DNA of 64,000 nt from Thermostichus sp047462415. Lineage in GTDB: Bacteria > Cyanobacteriota > Cyanobacteriia > Thermostichales > Thermostichaceae. The stretch is from assembly GCF_047462415.1 (NCBI RefSeq), contig NZ_JANSJE010000002.1, positions 1 through 64,000 on the forward strand, written 5' to 3'. Positions 1-6,754 of this stretch are shown piece by piece (the stretch's first letter is position 1; every line of letters starts with the position of its first letter). The position numbers and the translations under genes are program-made. A model generated the notes under the pieces. That model saw only the letters and a program-made list of their open reading frames with translations. It had not been told where the DNA came from and did no database searches.

Positions 1-67
1 TGAGCCAGTCATCGACGATGTCGAACCATCCTCGCTCCTGGCGTACGCGCCCTACTGCGATGGTCAT
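1..67 (-). CDS. psbD: Photosystem II D2 protein, N-terminal fragment (runs off the left edge)
   Basis: Reading leftward from the ATG at 67, the 22 visible codons begin MTIAVGR and continue with RGWFDIVDDWL. This is the conserved N-terminus of the photosystem II reaction-centre protein D2, in which the usual text is MTIAVGR followed by ERGWFDVLDDWLK. D2 pairs with D1 in the thylakoid membrane and binds the special-pair chlorophylls, QA and part of the iron site. Only the stromal N-terminal tail lies in this window; the membrane helices are beyond position 1. psbC usually follows and overlaps psbD in cyanobacteria, but that cannot be seen here. It is divergent from glgA. The short length is the only limit on certainty. 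Confidence 0.9.
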   Translation of the reverse strand, partial: MTIAVGRVRQERGWFDIVDDWL

Positions 68-332
68 AGGACGATCTTCTCCAGAAAAAAGACAACCGAT
101 GAAACCAATAAAGTGCAATGCAGCAGCGCTCACAGTATTTCTGAGCGGCACTGTCCTTCTATCTTACGAAAAATTAATAAATTGCAACACCTTCTCAGGA
201 TAAGGCTCTGCCCCGGCTTGGCCGGCATAGGGATCCCTTGTGTTTTAGGATGGGGAGGGTTTTGGCCGAGGGAACTGGGCCGGGAGCCGTCCGCCTCAGC
301 AAGACAAAGGTCATCGCGATAGGGAGGGCATT
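68..332. promoter_or_regulatory. Divergent psbD/glgA intergenic region
   Basis: This 265-base region separates psbD (leftward) from glgA (rightward) and contains no convincing ORF. On the minus strand a possible psbD promoter is TTGCAA at 182-187 and TAAGAT at 161-166, with a 15-base spacer. That spacer is shorter than the optimum, so the assignment is tentative. The long distance from there to the psbD ATG would leave an untranslated leader of roughly 90 bases, and long leaders are common for psbA/psbD genes. On the plus strand a purine-rich AGGGAGGG at about 321-328 sits just before the glgA start and is its likely ribosome binding site. Confidence 0.35.
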
Positions 333-1883
333 GTGGTGCAAGCCAGGATTTTGTTTGCAGCGGCGGAGGCAGCACCCCTGGCAAAGGTGGGGGGCATGGC
401 GGATGTGGTGGGATCCCTGCCCGTCGTTTTGCGCAAGCTGGGGCAGGATGTGCGCATCATCATGCCCCTGTACGGGTTTCTCTGGGACAAGTTCGGCCCG
501 GAACCGGAGCAATATCCCCGCTCCAAGGATCCCATCTGGTCCAAACAGGTCATGGGCCAGGTGGCCGATATTTACGAAAGCGTTTTGCCCGGCACCGATG
601 TGCCCCTCTACCTGGTCAGCCACTATTGTTTTGCCCCCCACCGCATTTACTACGGCGAGGACGAGTTCTGGCGCTTTACTTTTTTTGCCAACGCCGTGGC
701 CGAATTTGCCTGGACCTACTACCCTTGGAAACCCAACATCATCCACTGCCACGACTGGCACACCGGCATGATCCCGGCCTGGATGCACCAGGCTCCTGAC
801 ATCGGCACCGTCTTTACCATCCACAACCTGGCCTATCAAGGGCCTTGGCGTTGGCAACTGGAACGCATGACCTGGCTGCCCTGGTATTTTTCCGCCCACA
901 ACACCATGGCTGCCGGGATCCTCTATGCCGACCAGGTGAATACGGTTTCGCCCACCTATGCGATGGAGATCCGCACCCCTCTGCATGGAGAGGGCCTACA
1001 GGATCTGCTGGCCTGGAAAGGGGAGCGCCTGCGGGGGATCCTGAATGGGATCGACACCGAGCAGTTCGATCCCCGCACCGATCCCGCTCTCGAGGCCAAC
1101 TTCAGCGTTGATGATCTGAGCGGTCGGGCGGTGAACAAAGCTGCGTTACAGGCCCGCCTGGGCTTGACCGTCAACCCCGACGTATTCCTGCTGGGCATGG
1201 TGGCCCGTTTGGTGGAACAGAAAGGGATCGACTTGCTCATCCAAACCCTGGATCGCTTTTTGGCCTATAGCGATTCACAATTTGTCTTGCTGGGCAGCGG
1301 CGAAGCCTACTACGAGGGGCGGATCCGGGAGATGGCCGAGCGGCACCCGGGCAGAATGGCCTATCAACAGGGTTACCAGCCGCAACTGGCCCAGTTGATC
1401 TACGGAGGAGCCGACGCCTTTTTGATGCCCAGCCGCTTTGAACCCTGTGGCATCAGCCAGATGATCGCCATGCGTTATGGGTGTGTACCCATCGTCCGCC
1501 GTACGGGGGGGCTGGTGGATACCGTCAGCCATCATATTCCCAGCAAGGGAACCGGCACCGGCTACTGCTTTGATCGCTACGAAGCCCTGGACTTCTACAC
1601 CTGCTTGGCGCGGGCTTGGGAGGCTTTCCAGCACAAAGACACCTGGCAGGCGCTGCAAAAGCGGGGCATGGCCACCGATTTCAGTTGGCATCGCTCGGCG
1701 CTGGAATACCTGCGCATGTACGAGCTGATTATGAACTTGCCGCTGAGGCCGGAAAAGACCTCCTCTCAGGCTCAACCCGCCCCATCCCTGCCCAGTTCCA
1801 CTCCCGCCAAGGCTGCGCAGCCACCTCCTCGGCAACCCCTGGCTGAGGGGATCCCTGAGCTGCAGCAGAGCCACGCAGAGTGA
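333..1883 (+). CDS. glgA: Glycogen synthase (ADP-glucose type, GT5)
   Basis: GlgA transfers glucose from ADP-glucose to the end of an alpha-1,4-glucan and so builds glycogen, the night-time carbon store. The 516-residue protein has the N-terminal KVGG motif (residues 18-21) that contacts ADP-glucose, in the KVGG(M/L)ADV context typical of the family. It also has the C-terminal SRFEPCG motif (about 367-373) with the catalytic glutamate, followed by a PIVRRTGG segment. The family is usually about 480-490 residues; the extra length is a Pro/Ala/Ser-rich tail of about 45 residues. Start is GTG at 333 (a second GTG follows at 336) behind AGGGAGGG. Cyanobacteria often carry two synthases, and which paralogue this is cannot be decided here. 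Confidence 0.93.
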   Translation: MVQARILFAAAEAAPLAKVGGMADVVGSLPVVLRKLGQDVRIIMPLYGFLWDKFGPEPEQYPRSKDPIWSKQVMGQVADIYESVLPGTDVPLYLVSHYCFAPHRIYYGEDEFWRFTFFANAVAEFAWTYYPWKPNIIHCHDWHTGMIPAWMHQAPDIGTVFTIHNLAYQGPWRWQLERMTWLPWYFSAHNTMAAGILYADQVNTVSPTYAMEIRTPLHGEGLQDLLAWKGERLRGILNGIDTEQFDPRTDPALEANFSVDDLSGRAVNKAALQARLGLTVNPDVFLLGMVARLVEQKGIDLLIQTLDRFLAYSDSQFVLLGSGEAYYEGRIREMAERHPGRMAYQQGYQPQLAQLIYGGADAFLMPSRFEPCGISQMIAMRYGCVPIVRRTGGLVDTVSHHIPSKGTGTGYCFDRYEALDFYTCLARAWEAFQHKDTWQALQKRGMATDFSWHRSALEYLRMYELIMNLPLRPEKTSSQAQPAPSLPSSTPAKAAQPPPRQPLAEGIPELQQSHAE

Positions 1884-1927
1884 GGTAGAGTGGAACGGGT
1901 CAACGAGGTTTTGAGGGTTACCTGCCA

Positions 1928-2545
1928 ATGTTCGGACGACGTCCCGCTGTTGTCGGCCAAAGTCGGCGCCAAGAGGCCGCTGCCCAGGGGCTCAACCTTC
2001 TGCGCCGTTCTTGGGCGCGGCTGGCTTTCGGCTTGTTGCTCGGCCTTGTCCTGGGCGCGGGCTCGAGTCTCTGGGCCACGGCTCAAGAGCTGCCCGCCGG
2101 ACAGCAGCTCGTTCCCAACCCGCAGCAGTTTCGCGCTCTCGAGCAACCCAGCAATGCCCTCAGTGTGTTGCGAGCTGAACAATTGGCCGCCGAAGCCGAT
2201 GCCGCCATCCAAGCGCAAAACTACGACCAGGCCATCCAGCTTCTGCAACAGGTGTTCGACGCCTACAACCAGCGCTCCAACTACCACCAAGATCTCTCCC
2301 GTGCCTTCGCCGGGATCCAAAACCGCATCTCCGAAGAGCAGCGGGAGCTGGCCCGCGTTGCTGCCCAGGCTCGGGATCAGGCTGCCTACGATTTGGCCGT
2401 GGTCTATCGGGCTGCCGGACGTCCTGAGGAGGCCGTGGGCTGGTTGATCCAGGTCATCAAGAGCCAGACTCCAACCCGGGAGCTGGGCACCCAGGCCTAC
2501 CAGCAGCTTCTGGAAATTGGCTTTGTCAGCACTCCCTTCCCCTAG
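1928..2545 (+). CDS. Membrane-anchored or exported helical (TPR-like) protein
   Basis: The 205-residue product starts with a basic stretch, then one hydrophobic segment (about residues 35-52, LAFGLLLGLVLGAG core). This could be an uncleaved anchor or a signal peptide ending near the ATAQ sequence. The rest is Ala/Gln-rich and helical, with repeated AxxxxxxxxYDQAIQLLQQ and AAGRPEEAVGWLIQ patterns like tetratricopeptide helices. This suggests a small periplasmic or lumenal scaffold. It follows glgA after 44 bases on the same strand and converges with rsmD: the 3' ends overlap by 4 bases. I do not recognise a named family. The start is the only ATG before the hydrophobic segment. Confidence 0.65.
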   Translation: MFGRRPAVVGQSRRQEAAAQGLNLLRRSWARLAFGLLLGLVLGAGSSLWATAQELPAGQQLVPNPQQFRALEQPSNALSVLRAEQLAAEADAAIQAQNYDQAIQLLQQVFDAYNQRSNYHQDLSRAFAGIQNRISEEQRELARVAAQARDQAAYDLAVVYRAAGRPEEAVGWLIQVIKSQTPTRELGTQAYQQLLEIGFVSTPFP

Positions 2546-3099
2546 CGCTGCTCTTCCAGCTTGCGATAGAAAGCCAGCGCCGTTTGCCCATAGGCCCGCT
2601 GGTCAAAGCGCAGCAGGGATCCCATCTGGTCGGGTAGCTCCTGGCCGCTGCGATGCTCGACGATCAAAGTTCCGCCTGGCTTGAGCAAGGGCGGGATCAG
2701 CGGCAGCAGGGGGGCGTACAGACCCGCCGCGTAGGGGGGAGCAAAGTAGACGTAATCAAAGGGATCCAAACCCAGCCCTCGGCTGAGCAGCTTGCGGGCA
2801 TCTCCCTGGATCACCTGAAAAGCTTGCCCCGGCTGGGCCACCTTGGTCCAGTTGGCCTGGATAAGGCGACAGGCAGAAGCAGCAATTTCGATCCCGGCCA
2901 CAAAAGCCGCCCCCTGGCACAGGGCCTCTGCCCCCACCGTACCGGCCCCACAGCAGAGATCCAGCCAGCGACAGCCTTCCACCTGCCCTCGCAAGATGTT
3001 GAACAAGGCTTGCCTCACCCGGCCAGGGGTGGGTCGAGTACCCAGGCCGGCAGGGGTCTGCAGCGCTCGTTTGCCGCTGATGCGCAAGCCCATAGGCAT
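2542..3099 (-). CDS. rsmD: 16S rRNA (guanine966-N2)-methyltransferase RsmD-like
   Basis: The 185-residue protein carries the RsmD pattern. An N-terminal TRPTPGRVRQALFNIL segment (about 21-36) binds rRNA, DLCCGAGT (47-54) is the AdoMet-binding loop, and GIEI (69-72) is the acidic strand. RsmD methylates G966 of 16S rRNA in the small-subunit head. The catalytic motif, normally (D/N)PP(Y/F), reads APPY at 120-123, so the expected acidic residue is alanine; the codon is GCT and the surrounding reading is normal. Activity is therefore less certain than the family assignment. It lies 3 bases downstream of the TPR gene on the same strand, probably as one transcript. ATG at 3093 is an alternative start. 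Confidence 0.82.
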   Translation of the reverse strand: MPMGLRISGKRALQTPAGLGTRPTPGRVRQALFNILRGQVEGCRWLDLCCGAGTVGAEALCQGAAFVAGIEIAASACRLIQANWTKVAQPGQAFQVIQGDARKLLSRGLGLDPFDYVYFAPPYAAGLYAPLLPLIPPLLKPGGTLIVEHRSGQELPDQMGSLLRFDQRAYGQTALAFYRKLEEQR

Positions 3100-3102
3100 C
3101 TA

Positions 3103-3990
3103 TCAAGGGGTAGGTGTGGCAGGCAACTGGCCGGTCAACCCGCTGCGCTGGGCGGCGCGATCCCGTTCCATCTGGATTTGCGACACCAAAGCTTCAGGCA
3201 ACTGGGCAGAAGCCTGCAGAGCTTGATCGAAAAGGGGGACAGCCTCCTGGTCTTGACCCTTGGCAACCAAAATTTGCGCCTTGAGGTAGTAGAGCTCCGG
3301 GTTGTTGCAGGAAGCAGCAATGGCCCGATCCACCGCCTCCAAGGCCTCGTCAAAGCGCTGCATATCCCGATAGGCCAGAGCTTGGCCGCGGTAGGACAAA
3401 TACTCAGGCGCCGCCAGGCGAAATTGATCCAACGCCTTCTCCCGGTAGGTCAGCAGCAAATCCATATAGCCGTTGAGAAGATTCAACTCAGGGTCGCTGC
3501 TGTCCACAGCCTGGGCGGCCCGGATGGACGCAAACAATTGGTTGAGGGTGGGCAATGCCTTGGGCAAGCCGAGCACCACCCCCTCCCGCACCACGATGTT
3601 GGCCGCCTCCAACCCATAGCCCACCCCCTCATACAGGTTGCCGCGCAAGGGATCCGTCTTTTTCATCTCGGCGGCCACCTGGCGGGTTTGGGTGGCCAAC
3701 TGGGCAAAAGCATCCAGATCCCCCTCTTGGTAGGCCAGCGCCGCCAGCAAGGCATAGACCATCGGCTCTGCGGGAGAGGACTTCTTGGCTATTTCCAGCT
3801 TCTCTCGGCTCTGGCTGTAGCGGCCCGCGCAGAAGAACTCCTCAAACGCCGCAGCCACTTCCGGGCTGATGGGGCGGGCATTGGCCCCGCTGCGAAACGG
3901 ATCCTGGGCCCAAACCGGCAAGGCGGATCCCCATACCCAGCACAGGATCCCCACCAGCTTGGCCCCTCTGCTGAACTTGTCGCTTCTCAT
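3103..3990 (-). CDS. Exported tetratricopeptide-repeat protein
   Basis: This is a protein of about 295 residues with a classic signal peptide (hydrophobic core LVGILCWVWGSALPVWA, cleavage near AQD). It is followed by several helix pairs of TPR type, clearest in the last 100 residues (YRGQALAYRDMQRFDEALEAV and the NPELYYLKAQILVAKGQDQEA region). It likely acts as a protein-protein scaffold in the periplasm or thylakoid lumen. I chose the ATG at 3990, which precedes the signal peptide closely; a GTG at 4011 would add 7 residues. It precedes rsmD with a 3-base gap. The partner is unknown. Confidence 0.75.
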   Translation of the reverse strand: MRSDKFSRGAKLVGILCWVWGSALPVWAQDPFRSGANARPISPEVAAAFEEFFCAGRYSQSREKLEIAKKSSPAEPMVYALLAALAYQEGDLDAFAQLATQTRQVAAEMKKTDPLRGNLYEGVGYGLEAANIVVREGVVLGLPKALPTLNQLFASIRAAQAVDSSDPELNLLNGYMDLLLTYREKALDQFRLAAPEYLSYRGQALAYRDMQRFDEALEAVDRAIAASCNNPELYYLKAQILVAKGQDQEAVPLFDQALQASAQLPEALVSQIQMERDRAAQRSGLTGQLPATPTP

Positions 3991-4052
3991 CCTCTGTGCC
4001 TCAACACCCACTGGGACCGGTCTAGCGAATCGGCGCGTGCTTGACCTGCTCT

Positions 4053-4814
4053 TCAGCGCAGCAGTTGCGCAATCGCAGCAATGGCCGCATCCTGAACCAA
4101 CTCGTTGGGCTCGTAGGCCAGCAGATCGTGTAAGGGATCCAGAGCGCGCGGATCCCCAATTTGGCCGAGGGCGCGGGCTGCTGCCTCCCGCACCACCGGT
4201 TCTCCATCCGCAAGCTTGGTCAGCAAAGCCGGCACCGCCTCAACCGCCCGCATTTGCCCCAGCTGGTAGATGGTTTGCAGTTGGGCCTCCAGGGGAGTTG
4301 CTGCAACCGTGGGAGCCGAGCTATACACAGAGATACCTGAAGAGCTGCCATAGGAGTAGCCGCTGCCCGCCATCGAGATGGCCGAGAGAGCCTGCAGCGC
4401 CTCTAGGGCACGATATCGCTCTGTCTCGCTCATCTGAGGCAGTTGGGCCACCAGATCATCAAAAGCTCGCTGTACAGGATCGGCAGCCTGGTGGGCAATG
4501 CGGGTTAAGTGGCGGTCAGCCTGTACCTGCTGCCAAGACTGAAACGCTGCCAGACCTGCCACCACCAAAGCCGCATCGGCCAAAACAGCCAGCAGCGCCA
4601 TTCCCCCCCAGATCTTGCTGCGACGGCTGAGCTTTCGCATCTGCTTATCCACGTAGCTAAAGGCCTGGTGCTGCCGTTCCCAGAAGTCGGGGGCCACCTG
4701 CAGAGTTTGGGCACTCAGATCGGGAGACAGAAGGTTTTCCTCGCGGGCTACCTCCAAGCTTTGTAGCCTTTGGTTCAAGCGAGAAAATTGTTTCGTCCAG
4801 AGCCAAGTAAACAT
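4053..4814 (-). CDS. Membrane protein with C-terminal HEAT repeats
   Basis: This is a protein of about 253 residues. The N-terminal 90 residues are helical and basic, followed by one hydrophobic segment (IWGGMALLAVLADAALVVAGL core, about 85-108). The last 90 residues hold two to three HEAT/PBS-lyase-type repeats with the signatures AVPALLTKLADGEPVVREAAARALGQ and DPRALDPLHDLL. Such repeats bind proteins or phycobilin-lyase substrates; nothing shows enzymatic activity. Start is the ATG at 4814, preceded by GGAGGGAGGG at 4824-4833 with 9-base spacing. The longer reading from 4835 would put that site inside the gene. It could be related to cyanobacterial lyase-like HEAT proteins, but it is membrane-anchored. 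Confidence 0.72.
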   Translation of the reverse strand: MFTWLWTKQFSRLNQRLQSLEVAREENLLSPDLSAQTLQVAPDFWERQHQAFSYVDKQMRKLSRRSKIWGGMALLAVLADAALVVAGLAAFQSWQQVQADRHLTRIAHQAADPVQRAFDDLVAQLPQMSETERYRALEALQALSAISMAGSGYSYGSSSGISVYSSAPTVAATPLEAQLQTIYQLGQMRAVEAVPALLTKLADGEPVVREAAARALGQIGDPRALDPLHDLLAYEPNELVQDAAIAAIAQLLR

Positions 4815-4833
4815 CAAGTCACACCCTCCCTCC

Positions 4834-5259
4834 AAGCTTGCCCATAGCGGCTGGTGCTGTCACTCGGTGTCAGGCAAAGTTTGCCGACCCTTCCCTGCCA
4901 TAAAGGTGAACTTATGCGCCAGGATAGCAAAAGCACCGGCTCCCCACCACCCAGTCTTTAACTTGAACTTGGGGTTGCAGGATGTCACTCATTGTAGACA
5001 GGCCGGCGAAGGGTGCCGACCGCGTCAGCGGGACGGAGTCCTTGGGGTTGACCGTACTTGCGTGAGTGCTAAGCACCACTTCGCGACCGAGGGAAGCCGC
5101 AGTCTTCCCTTCTCTTTTGAGCAACAAGGGGAGTGAGGACTTGACGAGCTTGGGGGGGAACAAGCCCAAAGGCTACGGGCTACTATGCCTCATAGTTTGG
5201 CCGGAGCACTCTGGGGTTTACAGGCATCACGATGTCTGAGTTCCCCAAAGGTCTGTAGA
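4834..5259. other. Gene-poor region of about 425 bases with one interspersed repeat copy
   Basis: No convincing gene lies between the HEAT protein and the DUF4079 gene. The longest leftward frame (4912-5169, 85 codons) has no recognisable domain, and part of it is a translated copy of the GCG-type repeat at 5017-5048. The region from about 5050 to 5180 has a string of G-rich short hairpins (for example the pair around GAAGCCGCAGTCTTCCC) and might be the remnant of a decayed mobile element. I cannot identify one. Confidence 0.4.
5017..5048 (+). repeat. GCG-type interspersed repeat, copy 1
   Basis: The pattern is GACCGCGTCAGCGG, then GACGGAGTCCTTGGGG. Four further copies with the same layout (CGCG, two to three variable bases, AGCGG, a CGGAG or CGAAG core, then CTTGGG or CCTGGG) occur at about 35031-35057, 56299-56330, 61019-61050 and 62389-62420. 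This copy is not accompanied by the CCCCTCTCCC hairpin that adjoins three of the others. Confidence 0.6.
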
Positions 5260-5808
5260 TTACAAGGACAAGCCCAGCTTGACTCCAAGCAGGGCATGGA
5301 CCAGTAGCACACACAGGATGAAGCTGCCCACATAGGCATGGGTGGTGCGCAGGGCCTCGCGGTTGCCCCCAAAGCCGCTGAGAGACAAAGCGCCATTGGC
5401 CGCCAACAACAGCAACACCAGGGATCCCGTCCAAAAATGGGGGCTGCTCAGCAGGGGCTGGCCCTGCATGACCAAGGAGAGAAGGCCGCCGGTGTAGCCC
5501 AAGGCAATGAAGGTGGCCATCCAGGGAGCCAATTTGCGGTGATCCAAGAGCGGCTTTTGGGCCGATTCCGGCAGGGATCCCTCTGGCGTTGTGGAGGCGG
5601 CTGCCAGGCGCAAGACCCGCCCCCGCCAACCGGTCAGGCCGACGAAGCTGCCCATGACCACCACCACAATGCCCATCATCAGAGGATGTCCCCATTGCAC
5701 AATGGGCTGGGGCAGGTTGAAGCCGGCAAAAAACTGGGCCACCGGCTGCAAGGCAGCCGTCAACTCATCCGAAGTTGCCGACAGATCGGGCAGAGCCACA
5801 CTCAGCAT
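5260..5808 (-). CDS. DUF4079 family membrane protein
   Basis: The 182-residue protein has four predicted membrane segments with histidines near their ends. They are VQWGHPLMMGIVVVVMGSFVGL, then WMATFIALGYTGGLLSL, FWTGSLVLLLLAANG and THAYVGSFILCVLLVHALLG. The spacing of His residues (WGHPLMM, HFWTG, THAY, VHALLG) resembles the cytochrome b561/ferric-reductase fold of the DUF4079 family found in cyanobacteria and plastids. Heme binding is an inference from this pattern and is not proven. The protein acts in a membrane, probably thylakoid or plasma membrane. It is transcribed leftward and divergent from the CpcD-like gene. Confidence 0.75.
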   Translation of the reverse strand: MLSVALPDLSATSDELTAALQPVAQFFAGFNLPQPIVQWGHPLMMGIVVVVMGSFVGLTGWRGRVLRLAAASTTPEGSLPESAQKPLLDHRKLAPWMATFIALGYTGGLLSLVMQGQPLLSSPHFWTGSLVLLLLAANGALSLSGFGGNREALRTTHAYVGSFILCVLLVHALLGVKLGLSL

Positions 5809-6010
5809 AGGGATCCCTCCACCTTTGGGACAACTACAACTTTTTAACCAGTCTCCTTAACAAATCTACAACAAACCCACCTTCGATGACAGATGCCGGT
5901 GGAAAGCTTCAGGGGATGCAGCCGCAACGGTAAAATATCTAGCGGTGAAGCCGTGGTCGGCCACAGATCTTCGGCTACCGCCTGCTAACGAGCAAAACGG
6001 AGTTATTCAC

Positions 6011-6496
6011 ATGGCCAAGTTGTTGTTGGGGGATCAATCCTTTGAAGTCGAGCTGCTGACGGATGTGCCCACCAATTGGCCTGGAATTAAAGTCATGTCC
6101 AAGGGAGCTAAGCTGGATATCCCGGCGGGAACAGTGGTGAGGGTGGAGTCAGAAGATGACCATGTAACCGGCTCCTACAAGGTGGTTTATCGTTTGGCTC
6201 CCGCCTATCCCCGCAGTTGGCGGCTGCTTTTGGAGCGGGAGAGCGCGGCTCCTGCACCTCAGGCGGAAGCGGCCCCAGCCGCTCAGGTCGCCCCCTCGGC
6301 GGCCTCGTCCCTACCCAACAGCGACAAGATTTTCACCCTCAAAGTGTCCGGTTTGGTGGGAGGGGGCGTGCGCAAGAGCGTTGTCGAGTACAAAGTGCCC
6401 TTCAGCCGCCTTTCTCAAGAAGTGAAGCGCATCACCCAAAGGGGGGGCAAGATCGTCAGCATTACAGAGTCCAATCTGTTGAGCAACCTGGAGTAG
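6011..6496 (+). CDS. CpcD/ApcC-like linker-domain protein
   Basis: This is a 161-residue protein. The C-terminal 55 residues (about 106-160; KIFTLKVSG, VPFSRLSQEVKRI, RGGKIVSI) match the small CpcD-like linker domain. That domain caps phycobilisome rods (CpcD), the core (ApcC) and the N-terminus of ferredoxin-NADP reductase. The first 80 residues form a separate compact beta-rich segment. A linker of about 25 residues rich in Ala/Pro joins them. Classical CpcD/ApcC are about 70-85 residues, so this is a two-part relative rather than either of those. It may attach a partner to the phycobilisome. Start is ATG at 6011, with no strong Shine-Dalgarno; a TAAAAT at about 5931 could be its -10. Confidence 0.7.
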   Translation: MAKLLLGDQSFEVELLTDVPTNWPGIKVMSKGAKLDIPAGTVVRVESEDDHVTGSYKVVYRLAPAYPRSWRLLLERESAAPAPQAEAAPAAQVAPSAASSLPNSDKIFTLKVSGLVGGGVRKSVVEYKVPFSRLSQEVKRITQRGGKIVSITESNLLSNLE

Positions 6497-6754
6497 GGCC
6501 CAGCTCCCCCTCTGGGGTCTGTCTCCAAGGCTGCCGATCCAGGCCCCTTCAGCCCAAGCCGCTTTGACGGGCGCTCCCTGCTGTTTTTCCGGCGGCGATT
6601 GCATGGGTATCCCCAATCGGAAGAGAGGGGTGGTAGTCTGGCGTTGGTTTTGCCCTTGTCTGGGGGTAGGCTTTGGGTGGGAAAAGGCATTCCAGCAAGG
6701 GCTCAACTCTTGCGCTTGAGCGCCGATAACACCATCGGGAGTGGGGAGGAGGTC
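6497..6754. other. Intergenic region
   Basis: This is 258 bases between the linker-domain gene and the envelope enzyme. No RNA gene or repeat was recognised. The frame of the downstream protein stays open back to 6599, but the stretch is not protein-like. A GGGGAGGAGG purine run at about 6742-6752 belongs to the ribosome binding site of the next gene. Confidence 0.4.

Noticed and set aside
2653..4044. A 463-codon plus-strand frame opposite rsmD and the TPR gene
   Set aside because: It is the antisense shadow of two well-supported genes, with odd composition and no domain.
4912..5169. An 85-codon minus-strand frame between the HEAT and DUF4079 genes, perhaps a transposase remnant
   Set aside because: Its middle is a translated copy of the GCG repeat, there are no terminal repeats and no recognisable transposase sequence.
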